The notes under the pieces: generated by a model
The model's database searches: none
Told to the model about the DNA's origin: nothing
The model's input: the letters and a program-made list of their open reading frames with translations, nothing else
Origin: Antedon mediterranea
Taxonomy: Eukaryota > Echinodermata > Crinoidea > Comatulida > Antedonidae
Direction of reading: 5' to 3'
Length of the DNA: 64,000 bases
Assembly (NCBI RefSeq): GCF_964355755.1
Contig: NC_092675.1
Span: 9,313,312 to 9,377,311, forward strand
Shown: positions 10,047 through 21,300 of the stretch, piece after piece
How positions within the stretch are numbered: the stretch's first letter is position 1
Layout: every line of letters begins with the position of its first letter
Position numbers and translations under genes: made by a program

Positions 10047-10300
10047 ATTTGTTTATATATATTGTTATATTTCTTTTATTTCTGTCCACCCAGGCAGTAC
10101 TTGCCAACTCATATGCTATGACTTTATCCAAATTCCCTCACTTGCACTGATGAAAGGCTAGTGTGTTGCCCGAAAGCTCTGCTAACTTTTCTGGCTGTTT
10201 ACTTTATCGTTTTGATTTAGCTTTTCGCTTGAGTGAGTTGGCAAGTACTGCCTGGGTGGACAGGAATAAAAGAAATATAACAATACATATAAACAAATCA
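10047..10300. repeat. Inverted-repeat hairpin region flanking a hammerhead-like motif
   Basis: Arms of about 65 bp at 10047-10111 and 10226-10300 are nearly perfect inverted copies (GATTTGTTTATAT, GTCCACCCAGGCAGTACTTG, CCAACTCA). They enclose about 115 bp with the hammerhead-like core at 10147-10195. The position beside the Penelope-like element suggests its terminal repeat, but the orientation of the core is opposite to that element's coding strand. Confidence 0.6.
10147..10195 (+). ncRNA. Degenerate hammerhead ribozyme-like motif
   Basis: The order is CTGATGA, a short GGC/GCC stem II, CGAAA, and a minimal GC-TCT-GC stem III followed by TA. This is the core layout described for Penelope-like elements. 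An extra purine after CTGATGA disturbs stem II, and the first stem I pair is A-A, so this copy may be inactive. Confidence 0.4.
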
Positions 10301-10302
10301 AC

Positions 10303-12290
10303 AGCGTGTTGAATAGTGGGTGGAGACTGAATAAGAATAGAAAACAAAGAAGGTAGCTTGGTAGAGATATAAACAATTTTGGAATGGAACTAAAAAAAGC
10401 TAAAATGGTGGTTAATATTGAAACTTAAATTTTGGTAGTCAATGGAATAATTTTACCGATCTGGGAGTATGTTCCTAATGTTAAGTCCAAAAGGTTTTGT
10501 GGTTTTAAGTAGTAATTCCCAGTGGTTTTCTTTGTCTTTGCGAGTTTTGTCGCTCCATTTGACATCGTGGTCTATTGCAATAACTCTGAAATTTGCAATC
10601 GAGTGACCAGCTGAATTAAAATGTTCGGCTACAGGTTGATCAAGCTTTAATGTTTTGATAGCTGATCTATGTTGTGTCATTCTCATACGGAGAGTGTTTT
10701 TTGTTTCTCCGACTGTTTGCCACAAATATTACAGTATATGAGATAAATGACGTTTTTGGTTAGACAATTAATTGATTGTCTTATCCGAAAAATGCGGCCA
10801 GTTTGGTTACTCTCAAATTTTTCAGTAGAATCAACCAATGAATAAGTTTTGCAAGATTTGCCGCAAAGGTGACTGCCCAAATTTTGGCTGTCATGAGAGT
10901 TAATTTCACTCTTAAATTTGGATCTGACTAATATATCACGAAGGTTGGGAGGTCTACAAAATGCAATAATGGGTGGTTCCGGAAAAACAGTCCTGAGACG
11001 TTCTGTGGACTGTAGAATGGGCATGTTTCTCAATAATAGCCCGTAATGGAGGCGGCAACCTAGGGTGGTAGGTTGTGACCAATGGCACTCTGGTCGGTTT
11101 TTTTTTGGCTGAAGTGGTTTGTACGTTAGTGTTTGACATCGAGGAATATCTTTTGCTTTCTTTATAGCAGTTTCGATGTATTCCTTCTTGTAATTTCTAT
11201 TCCGGAGATGTCCGGTTAGTTCTTCGGTACGATTCTGAAAATCTAAATCTGAAGAACAGATACGTCTGTTACGTAATGCTTGACTGTACGGTATGTTTTT
11301 AGTACAGTGTCGGGGGTGACAACTGATAGGGAGCAGGTACATATTTTTATCCGTGGGTTTACGGAATAGGTCAGTTTTGAGTGTACCATTTTCTATGGTC
11401 ACTATAGTATCCAAAAAATCAACACTGCTAGTGGATTTGGTAGGTGTAAATTCGATAGTTGGGTGGGCTGAATTAATATTGAGAAGAAAAGATTCCAAAT
11501 TATCTTCACCATGGGTCCAGATCATGAAGATGTCGTCAATGTATCTAAACCAAACATAAATTTGCAAAAGATGGCGCCATTTTTGTGCCCATCGCTGTGC
11601 CATGAATTTGAAGGTAATGGTCATTTCCAAAAATAAAATTGTTGTTGGTTAAAATCAACATGACCAGTTCTCGTAAAATGAGCTTTAGTAGGCGTTTTGC
11701 CTGGAATTTGTATGTAATTTAAAATACATGCGTCGGCTCCTTCTTCGTGAGGGATATTAGTATACAATGATGAAACATCTAATGTAGCCAGAACAGAATT
11801 ATTAGGTAAATTTTGAATTTGGTTAATTTTGCGGATAAAGTCCGTGGAGTCCTGAATGTATGAAGCGAGATCAGTCACTGGTCTAAGTAAATCATCCACA
11901 TATTCAGAAATTTTCTCTGTAGCAGTGCCATTGCCCGAAATAATGGGTCTATCAGGATTGCCTGCTTTGTGGATTTTAGGTAGGAAATAAAATCTGCCTG
12001 GAACTGGATTGACCTGTGCCAAATGAGGTCCAATCTTAGGATCGATGGAGTGTTTTTTTACCATCACAGAAACAGATTCGGCCACCTTATCCGCAATTTC
12101 CGGGGTGGGATCCGTTGTAAGTTTACGATAATGAAGAGGATTATTTAGCTGTCTTAAGGACTCCTCTTCATAAAATTTGATGTCCATGGCAACAGTGGCA
12201 GAACCTTTATCAGCGGGTTTAATGACGCAATTTGGCAATGGCCTGCCTCTCTTGTTTTGAGAGATTGTCACGTTTATCTGGACTAAATTA
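10303..12290 (-). pseudogene. Penelope-like retroelement, RT plus GIY-YIG, 5'-truncated and frameshifted
   Basis: Three minus-strand pieces (12271-11621, 11630-10683, 10725-10453) form one decayed polyprotein. The first carries VIKPADKGSATV, FYFLPKIHK, RPIISG and LATLDVSSLYTNIP, matching Penelope RT motifs. The second has the catalytic RYIDDIF and VDFLDT. The end carries IYCNICGKQ, then after a frameshift VGETKNTLRMRMTQHR and a GLNIRN-type C-terminus of a GIY-YIG endonuclease. Another frameshift lies near 12245, where RDNLSKQERQAIAKLR joins VIKPADKG out of frame. The 5' end stops at about 12290. Such elements make cDNA by target-primed reverse transcription; this copy cannot be functional. 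Confidence 0.85.
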
Positions 12291-13586
12291 AATATAGTTA
12301 TAGGCCCATTCTATAATGCCACTTATAGCATATTTTTCACATTAATCAAACGGAAAATGTTTTACTATTGGGCTATTCGGGAATTCAATAAAATTTAACA
12401 GTTTAGGAATAGTACTAAGTACTTAGTAGTAAATAAATAACACAATTATAAAATGCGCATACATTATTAAGACATCGCTCCCTGTCTGCGACGTTATACC
12501 GTAACCGGCACGTTTGGCGCGCCATATACAAGGTATGAGGTTCTCGTCGACAGCCGAAATGGACCTAAGCCCAAGCCTAGTAAAATATCGTCTCGCTTCA
12601 CTTCACTTCCGTTTTATTTAATTCAGTGCAGTGCATGGATTAAAGAATAGATAATCCATGGTCAGTGTTGATTCGATTGTATAGGCCTAACTACTACACA
12701 TCGTTGTATAGATTGGGATTTTGACAGAGGAATTACATTTGAATGCTAATATGTTTCCTTTATCTTCCTTGTGAATTGGTTACGTTCAGAGAGGAAGGCA
12801 ATACTTTTCTACAATAAGTAATACTCTTCTACAATAAGTAATACTCTATCCACCGAAGCCACCTACCTGTTAAATTAAATCGGTTCAAAGGTGGTACAGA
12901 TGACTTGGTTTATCTGTGTGTGTGTGGGTGGCTGCAGTAAAATACAGGTCGTATTGGCGGATCAATTTTGGCCACCAAAACAGGTCCAGACTCTGTTATA
13001 TGTTGCGCAAAATTGGTCATAATATATATTATTTAAAAACTGCCAACAAAAATACAGTAGATGGGTTGGCTATAGACTTTTCGCACTAAAAATCACCAAC
13101 ATTTTGTCTTCATTTTCTAGGGAAAAAAAGTCTGACGATTTTTATAGCAAAATTTTTCCTATTCTGTTTGCAACACCATTTTAAGAGAACGATTAGATAC
13201 ATGATTTATGTTACACATTTTATATTTATGTAGATGTAGGCCTACCTATCAGCGTTGCCAGCGATAAAATTTAAATTATGCCGTATCCTGTCTCAAATAA
13301 TGCCAGATTGGGAAAAAAAATGCCAGATCCCCAAAATGTGGCCCTAAACAGCGCCACCAACGGTTTTATGTCTAATAAACGTTTGTAAAACCCCAACTGA
13401 CACAAAATAGGGCCTAAAATTGTATCCCCATGTCGTACAAAATTTATATTTTTAGTTTTGTGAGTAATAACTAATAATTCTAAATATCTGGGGTGCGAAA
13501 ATGGTAATTGCAAATGACACCAACACCAACCCCCACCCCCCTACCCCACCCAAAAAAAAAAAACCTGTTACACAGGGTTCTAGGAC
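12291..13586. other. Intergenic stretch without recognised gene
   Basis: No supported coding exon. A GC-richer patch at 12485-12620 (CGTTTGGCGCGCC, CGTCGACAGCC) could be promoter-like but no gene follows. The minus ORF at 13271-13513 has no recognisable domain. Confidence 0.4.
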
Positions 13587-13805
13587 ACCTACCCCCTAGA
13601 CAGTTACCCCCCGGATGTTTACCACCCGGACAACTACCCCCTTAGGACAACTACCCCCCCGGACAACTACCCCCTTAGGACAACTACCCCCTTAGGATAA
13701 CAACCCCCCCGGACAACTACCCCCCGGACAACCACCCCCTTAGGACAACTACCCCCTTAGGATAACTACCCCCCGGGTAACTATTCCCCGGTCAACTACC
13801 CCCCC
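13587..13805 (+). repeat. Minisatellite GGACAACTACCCCCTTA, left block
   Basis: About a dozen imperfect units of 14-17 bp (GGACAACTACCCCC with optional TTA). The reverse-complement array occurs at 14995-15245, so the two blocks are inverted around 13806-14994. Confidence 0.85.
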
Positions 13806-13864
13806 CCCTCCATCCAAAAGTAGACAAATATATAGGACCGGTTTCTGTAAAAATGAAATCATCT

Positions 13865-14350
13865 GTTTTTAACGGTGTTTCGAAACTAGAGACCCGAGAC
13901 CAGAGACCTGACACGAGACCCAATACGAAAAGGGAGACCTATATTTGGGTCTCCCTTTTCGTATATTAGGGTCTCCCTTTTCGTATAGTGTGGTCTCTCT
14001 TTTCGTATAGTGGGGTCTCCCTTTTCTTATAGTGGGTCTCCCTTTTCTTATAGTGGGTCTCCCTTTTCGTATATTTGGGTCTCCCATTTTGTATATTTGG
14101 GTCTCCCTTTCGTATAATTGGGTCTCCCTTTTCGTATATTTAGGTCTCCCTTTTCGTATATTAGGGTCTCCCTTTTCGTATAGTGGGGTCTCCCTTTTCG
14201 TATAGTGGGGTCTCCCTTTTCGTATAGTGGGGTCTCCCTTTTCGTACGTGGGTCTCCCTTTTCGTATATTTAGGTCTCCCTTTTCGTATTGGGTCTCGGG
14301 TCTCTGGTCTCTGGTCTCGGGTCTCTAGTTTCGAAACACCCGTTTTTAAC
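13865..14350. mobile_element. MULE-like nonautonomous element built from a GTCTC minisatellite
   Basis: Exact 35-bp terminal inverted repeats at 13874-13908 and 14306-14340 begin GGTGTTTCGAAACTAGAGAC. They are flanked by the 9-bp direct repeat GTTTTTAAC at 13865-13873 and 14342-14350. One extra C at 14341 separates the right terminus from its duplication. The interior is almost wholly tandem GGGTCTCCCTTTTCGTATA-type units of 20-25 bp. The inner TIR half is itself made of GAGACC words. A 9-bp target duplication with long TIRs is typical of Mutator-like transposons; the superfamily call is inferred. There is no coding capacity. Confidence 0.7.
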
Positions 14351-14994
14351 CGATTATTCTGTTTAACAGCACGCTAGAACCTAGATGTGCTAGATTTAAA
14401 GTACCGTATTTATTGAAAAAACGGCCTGGGCTGTTTATTGTTTAGGTGGTTTTTAGGTGGACATTTATTGGAAGAAAGTTGTTTATTCAATGGGAGGGGG
14501 TATAATCTAATGGAAATAGACGCCGATTATTCCATATGATGTTTCATGGGAGTGACATGGTCACCGTTTATTTCAGGGGAATTTATTTAAAGATCGACGT
14601 TTATTCGGTGAGTGAACATTGAGGTCAAATATCAAAAGTGATATTATTCTTCAAGTGTACAAAAATACATATATGACAAATTTGAGACAAAAATTAATTC
14701 TTTTAAGACCAGTGGTTATCGAAGCATTGTCCTGACGCAAAAATTATTATTATTATTAGCGAACCCAGTCTTTACAGTAAATACAGGGAGTACTATATAA
14801 TACGTTCGACTATCCTATGATCATGTGTGACAATCTTCAGTTTATACCAGGCTATATTTATGTTCAATCTTTTACTTTTGTTTACAATAATGAATAGTAA
14901 TTCGTCAAAGTAACGAATTAAAATATAGTTATTAATTCCTATTATACACTGTTGCAGAGTCAGGTTGTTGAATGGTCTGGGTGGTTAGGGTGTT
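14351..14994. other. Unassigned spacer between minisatellite blocks
   Basis: AT-rich, with TTTATT-containing phrases (TGTTTATT, CGTTTATTC) repeated irregularly at 14400-14620. No coding exon recognised. Confidence 0.4.
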
Positions 14995-15245
14995 CTAAAG
15001 GGATAGTTTTCTGGGTGGTAATTGTCCGGGGGTAATTGTTCCTAGGGGGTAATTGTCCGGGGGGTAGTTGTCCTAAGGGGGTTGTTGTCCTAAGGGGGTA
15101 GTTGTCCGGGGGGGTATTTGTCCGGGGGGGTATTTGTCCGGGGGTAGTTGTCCTAAAGGGGTAGTTGTCCTAAGGGGGTAGTGGTCCAGGTGGTGGTTGT
15201 CCGGGGGTTAGTTGTCCGGGGGATAAATGTCCAGGGGATGAATAT
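14995..15245 (-). repeat. Minisatellite, right inverted block
   Basis: Units GGGGGTAGTTGTCC/TAA, the reverse complement of the array at 13587-13805. Confidence 0.85.
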
Positions 15246-15299
15246 CCGGATACGGTTACGCAGCCATGGAAATTTATAATTTTTGAACTGAAATATGAG

Positions 15300-16350
15300 A
15301 GCTGCTCGATGGCCGGGATCTTTGCACTTAATTTCAAATATGAAAAGATCTTAGCCCACCATAATTAGAAAATAGCAATTATAATTTAAAATAGGAAATA
15401 AAAAAAATTATTTTGAGTGTCTCCAGGACCTCAGCCCCACCATGGTTGATAAGAAAATTTGGACAAATACCTACTCGATGGCCGGAAATGGCACTTAATT
15501 TAAAATATGAAAAAAAAAATATATTTATTAGTGTCTCCATGATCTTAGCCCACCATAGTTCGAAAATGGAAATTATAATTTAAAATAGGAAATCAAAATA
15601 TATATTAATTGTGTCTCCAGGACCTCGACCCCACCATGGTTGGGGCTGAGGTAAGAAAATATGAAAAAAATAGAGCTGCTCAATGGTCGGAAATGGCACT
15701 TAATTTCAAATATAAAATAAAAATATATTTATTAGTACCTCCAGGATCTTAGCCCATGATAGTTTTGAAAGTACCAATTATAATTTAAAATAGGAAATAA
15801 ACAAATATATTAAGTGTTTCCAGGACCTCAGCCCCACCATGGTTGGGGCTGAGGTAAAACAAATTGGAAAAATAGAGCTGTTAGATGGCCGGAAATGGCA
15901 CTTAATTTAAAATATGAAATCAAAATATATTTATTAGTGTCTCCATGATCTTAGCCCACCATAGTTTGAAAATGGCAATTATAATTTAGAATAGGAAATC
16001 AAAATATATATTAATTGTGTCTCCAGGACCTCAACCCCACCATGGTTGGGACTGAGTTAAGAAAATATGAAAAAAATAGAGCTGCTCACTCAATGGCCGG
16101 AAATGGCACTTAATTTCAAATGTGAAATAAAAATATATTTATTAGTACCTCCAGGATCTTAGCCCACGATAGTTTTGAAAGTGCCAATTATAATTTAAAA
16201 TAGGAAATAAAAATATATATTAAGTGTTTCCAGGACCTCAGACCCACCATGGTTGGGGCTGAGGTAAAACAAATTGGAAAAATAGAGCTGCTAGATGGCC
16301 GGAAATTGCACTTAATTTTATAAAAATGTATAAGAGTCCCTAGGACCTCG
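15300..16350. repeat. Tandem satellite of about 205 bp, six copies
   Basis: The phrase TGGCCGGAAATGGCACTTAA (with variants) starts near 15310, 15480, 15685, 15897, 16095 and 16297, giving spacings of 170-212 bp. Each unit also carries TCTTAGCCCACCATAG and TCCAGGACCTCAGCCCCACC. The last copy trails off near 16350. Confidence 0.85.
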
Positions 16351-17030
16351 CCCCATCATGGTCACTGAGAGGTGAAGAACATTTGGAAATATAGGGTTGC
16401 TACGACGATGCAAATGGAACATAATTTGAAATATGGAAAATAAATTCTCTAGAAGAAATTCTTTTTAAAATTAGAGCTTCTAGTTACCGGAAATTGCCAT
16501 TTTAAGGGTTGGGGTAGGGGTGTGGCCACTTATGATTATGAACTGAAAAAACAAAACCCCTTTCATAATGTTTTCGTTCAATCGTCTCTATATCTGGGGA
16601 TCCAATAACCTGCATGGTCTCTGAAATAGAGCAACATAATTGGCCAATAGCTAGCCTCTTCGGATTTGTTGTGCTGCCTATATCGCACACACGGTAGTTT
16701 TCGAGCAGCCTTCCTATCCGAAGAGTCGATGAAGTCAGAAACGAAAGGATGGAAGAACTATTGTACGGAAAACCCGAACAGATCTGTTTTTACGATATGA
16801 TATTGTGTAAGGTGATATGTATTAACAAAATATTTTATTTTTGTTCTGTGGTAATATTATTTTTTTGGATGTTCAAAAAACACAAAATTATGCCAGATTA
16901 TGCTAAAAACGGCTAAATAATGCCGCGGCATTATGCCAGATGCCGTGGGCCTCCAAATAATGCCAAAAAGCATAATAATGCCAGAAATGGCAACTATGCT
17001 ACCTATTAAATAATATACCTGTTGTTGAGG
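16351..17030. other. Unassigned stretch
   Basis: No gene supported; the small minus ORFs at 16502-16690 and 16857-17093 show no domain or splice signals. Words such as AATGCCAAAAAGCATAATAATG recur at 16900-16995 and resemble 13290-13330, suggesting an old repeat. Confidence 0.35.
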
Positions 17031-19625
17031 TTTAAAGATGTATTGTCCCCCTGAAAACATTTTTTTTTTAAATATTTTTGTTGAATAGGCCATTTTAATT
17101 GCACATAAAAGTTATTCACTTTGAACTGAAATTGGATCGAAAAAAAAAAATGTTTTACTCGAGAAAATCGTAATTTAAAGCAAAAATTAACCAACCGGAA
17201 GCTATTTGTCTGGAAGACAAACGTGTTCCGGTTTAATTTAACCCTTGACCTGAGTTAGCTCATAAATATTCATATTGTATGGATACATCTTGTGGATGAT
17301 GGTTCTCTCAACAAACAGCCAACAACGCGACGATAGCAATGCATAGAGAGAGAGTCGAGTAGTGACGCGAGACGATCTTGAAGAAAACACGAAAACTATA
17401 GCTAGCAGAATACTAAGTAGAACTGCAGTTGGTAACTTTGATGTTGAATCTTATTCATTTAGGTGAGTTTTTGTTTCGCTAGCAGGAGAGGCCTAGCTAG
17501 GCCTAGGCCCTAGGCCCGAGTTTTCTGCTACTGTATACTAGTCTACTACATACTAGTAGGCCTAGTACTAACTAGCACAACCACATGGCAGGCAGTCTCG
17601 AGTAGCCTTACTGCTGCCTCCTGTTTCTATAAGTAGAGGTAGTAGGCCTAGGCTAGGCAGTACACTACTAGCTAGGGCTAGACCACCACCAGGAGGGATG
17701 TATTTTTTTTTTATAATTTTGTTTGGCATCCTGATAAATTGGTTTAATTTGTTAGGATTTCAACTATCTATTCTGCAGAGAAAATTACCAAATAAATCTA
17801 AATATTGTTTTGAATGTTTACTGTACAGTATTTTAAAAATATTTTCTGCATCAAATGCAATAGGTTCAAATCAACATTTGCACAATTAAGCATTTTATGC
17901 AGATATTTGACACAATTTTCTTCTTTTTTTTCAGGTATTAACATTGATTGAACAATAAGAGCAAGTGAAGTAGTGAGAAACACAAAATGTATCGGCAACA
18001 TTCACAATTTATTGAAACATTTCTTACTATTAAAATGACACTTTGTAATGGATATGAGCGATCTTAGAAGACTATAGCTGCCGTAATTACTGCCACAATC
18101 AACACATTGATATTAGTAGACAAATTGACACAAAAAACAATACAGGAATTCAATAAGATATACTGTAACTGTATATAGGCCTATATATATTTTTTATTAA
18201 CTCCTTTTGCAATGTAATATTTACAGTAACATTATGAAGTGTAAGTAAAATTGAAGAATTTATTCTGTGTACTGTTGTAGTAGTATTTTTTATTTATTGA
18301 ATGTTATGTTTACAAAATAATATACTGTACAAATATTATTGCTTTATAAAAAAAATTATACAACATTTTACAAGCTGAACAGGAACATATTGGCCGAATG
18401 CAGCATCACAAATATTTTTCTTGCAATATCCAATCATATACAGAGTCTATCATCAGTTGTCTTTATGAAGTACAAATGTGACCTCTGTTCCAGTCTTCAT
18501 CAGCTCAACGTCTTTAAATAAAAATGTTTAAATAATGATGTATAAATAAGTTAAATATTTCACAAAATCTAAAGTTTTTAATTTCGGCAAAGTACGAAAA
18601 CCTGGAATTTGGTATTTATAAATAGGTCTAGATCATGCACATTTAGTGCAAAATGTGGGCTAGTGAAATTGCTTGCTTTGACAAATAAGTACACTAACTT
18701 TCTATGGTAAAACACATTACAACTAAGACTTAATAAAGAGAAAACAAATATTTGACTTACTACAGTACAGAGTTACATGGTAAAGAACAGTAGTTTGTGT
18801 GGTAAAATGGCTAAGCTGGCTTTTCCCCTCTGTCTACTTGTACAGTGCTGCTGGAGGAAGGTTCTTAACTTCAGGCTTGTAAGTTGTATTGTAACCATTT
18901 TCCCTGAAAAAATGTTTGTTTTATTTTTATCATAAAAACTAGTTAAACAAGATTCAACTGTAAATTATGTATATGGTACAGCAGGCTGGCTGTATTTTCG
19001 GATTGATGGCCTAGCCTAGGCCAGTCTATGAAGAGTACAATGTATAGGGCCTAGCTGGGCATTTTCTGCAGAGACCCGATTGTCCCAGCAGCCTGCCTCC
19101 TCTACTACTAGCCTAGGCCTATGCATGTATTATTCTAGGCCTAGCCCTGAAAAAATCCCAGGCTAAGTTAATTAATTACCTTCCTGTTATTACAAACGTC
19201 TGTCTAGTTTGCGTTATATATATAATTATTATATTTAAAATAACCGTCTAGGCCTACTTACCGACAAATTAACAGCTTAGCTTTACATACGATCAGGGGA
19301 AACCCCCAGTCGAGTCGCGTCGATCTGTGGGTGTTGTGTACACAACGTGCATCTTCCATGTTTGTTAGATCAGATCCCAGCTGTGTCGATGCTCATTAAC
19401 ATATCATGCATATTTATGAGTTAGCTCTATCGGCCTAAATTTTGAGCTGACAAGTTGGGAAAATTGATTAACTTATTTTGCTTTTTTCTTAGCGAAATTA
19501 ATAATTTTTTTCGGATTTTTTTTCGGCGAAAGTGAACAACTTTATTATAGCTACAATATGGTCTATTCAAAATTTGATTTAATTGATCTTCATTTTTCAT
19601 GTTTTGGGGGACAATACAACTTTAA
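17031..19625. mobile_element. Long-TIR nonautonomous DNA transposon (TTAAAGATGTATTGTCC family), about 2.6 kb
   Basis: The left end (TTTAAAGATGTATTGTCCCC, 17033) and right end (GGGGGACAATACAACTTTAA, to about 19623) are inverted. Degenerate inverted similarity extends about 230-250 bp inward, to GAGTTAGCTCATAAATAT at 17253 and its reverse complement near 19400. The same termini bound short MITEs at 40225-40518 and 58035-58344 and a degenerate copy at 47625-47846. The interior has no transposase ORF. Confidence 0.6.
17300..17462 (+). ncRNA. Possible 5' exon of a spliced noncoding RNA
   Basis: A GC-richer segment ends in a good donor (TTTAG|GTGAGT at 17463), and a strong polypyrimidine acceptor (CTTTTTTTTCAG) occurs at 17934. 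No long frame is open on either side. It lies inside the long-TIR element, so it could belong to the mobile element. Speculative. Confidence 0.25.
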
Positions 19626-20081
19626 TGGAACATAGGCTACGTCAGGAACTGTTTAACATCAGATTCAGTGCTTCTCCTCAAGGTAAAATAATACTGTACA
19701 GAAAATGTTGTAAAAAACTCTCAGTCAAGAATCTTTTATAATGTTTAAATATAAATACCAGGATGAAACAAACTTCATTTACATGCTCTGTATTTGTTTA
19801 AATTTAATACAAGTAAAATATATTTATTAATACAGTAAATGATCAAAGATATTTCATATTTTAAACTGTGAAAGATAGGTATCATATATTTCATTATAGA
19901 AATTAGAATTTAATTCTTGGGGGTGTGGAATTTTCTAGCCAGATCCAGCAAACTTGAAGATTTAAAGACCTGGTTCATTATCCTTATACATGGTAGAATC
20001 ACCACTTATTTTTACATGTTTTTTGTGCATGTCTGTATATACAGATCTTTAAAATTGGTCGTTAATTCTAACCATCTCAGA

Positions 20082-21285
20082 CCCATACTGCAAGAAGACA
20101 GCATCCATTTGACATCCAATATTAGACCTATACTGCAAGGCGGCATCCATTTGTAGTCTGATATCAGACCCATACTGCAAGAAGGCAGCATCCATTTGAC
20201 ATCCAATATCAGACCTATACTGCAAGGCAGCATCCATTTGTAGTCTGATATCAAAACTATACTGCAAGAAGGCAGCATCCATTTGACATCCAATATCAGA
20301 ACTATACTGAAAAAGGGCAGCATCCATTTGACATCCAATATTAGACCTATACTGCAAGGCAGCATCCATTTGTAATCTGATATCAGAACTATACTGCCAG
20401 AAGGCAGCATCCATTTGACATCCAATATCAGACCTAAACCACAAGGCAGCATCAATTTGACATCCAATATTAGACCTATACTGCAAGGCAGCATCCATTT
20501 GTAGTCTCATATCAGAACTATACTGCCAAAAGGCAACGTCTATTTGACATCCATTATCAGACCCATACTGCAAGGCAGCATCCATTTGACATCCAATAGC
20601 AGACCTATACTGCAAGGCAGCATCCATTTGTAGTCTCATATCAGAACTTGCTGCAAGAAGGCAGCATCCATTTAACATCAAATATCAGAACTATACTGCA
20701 AGAGGGCAGCATCCATTTGACATCCAATATTAGACCTATACTGCAAGGCAGTATCCATTTGTAGCCTGATATCAGAACTATACTGCAAGGCAGCATCCAT
20801 TTGACATCTAATATTAGACCTATACTGCAAGGCAGTATCCATTTGTAGCCCGATATCAGACCTATACTGCAAGGCAGCATCTATTTGTAGTCTCATATCA
20901 GAACTTGCTGCACGAAGGCAGCATCCATTTGACATCCAATATTAGACCTATACTGCAAGGCAGTATCCATTTGTAGCCTGATATCAGACCTATACTGCAA
21001 GGCAGCATCCATTTGTAGTCTCATATCAGAACTTGCTGCAAGAAGGCAGCATCCATTTGACATCCAATATCAGAACTATACTGCAAGAGGGCAGCATCCA
21101 TTTGACATCTAATATCAGACCCATACTGCAAGAAGGCAGCATCCATTTGACATCCAATATCAGAACTATACTGCAAGGCAGCATCCATAATTTGTAGTCT
21201 GATATCAGAACTATACTGCAAGAAGGCAGCATCTATTGGAAGTCTGATATCAGGCAGCATCCATTTGACATCCAATATATACACC
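20082..21285. repeat. Minisatellite with 42-45-bp units, about 27 copies
   Basis: Units alternate two forms. One has CATCCATTTGACATCCAATA and the other CATCCATTTGTAGTCTGATA; both then have TCAGACCTATACTGCAAG and GGCAGC. Unit length is a multiple of three, so long minus-strand frames stay open and give repeated MLPCSIGLILDVKW and QMDAALQYRSDIGC peptides. The array ends 16 bp past the GTF2F1 stop codon, within or at the end of its 3' UTR. Confidence 0.9.
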
Positions 21286-21300
21286 CCATTATCACAATCT

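Noticed and set aside
12481-12620. GC-rich patch as a gene promoter
   Set aside because: No coding exon or splice donor follows on either strand within reach.
13869-14087. ORF of repeated IRKGRPT peptides
   Set aside because: Translation of the GTCTC minisatellite on the minus strand.
20012-21284. Overlapping ORFs with repeated MLPCSIG and QMDAALQY peptides as genes
   Set aside because: They are by-products of a minisatellite with unit length divisible by three; several frames are open at once and no flanking gene structure exists.
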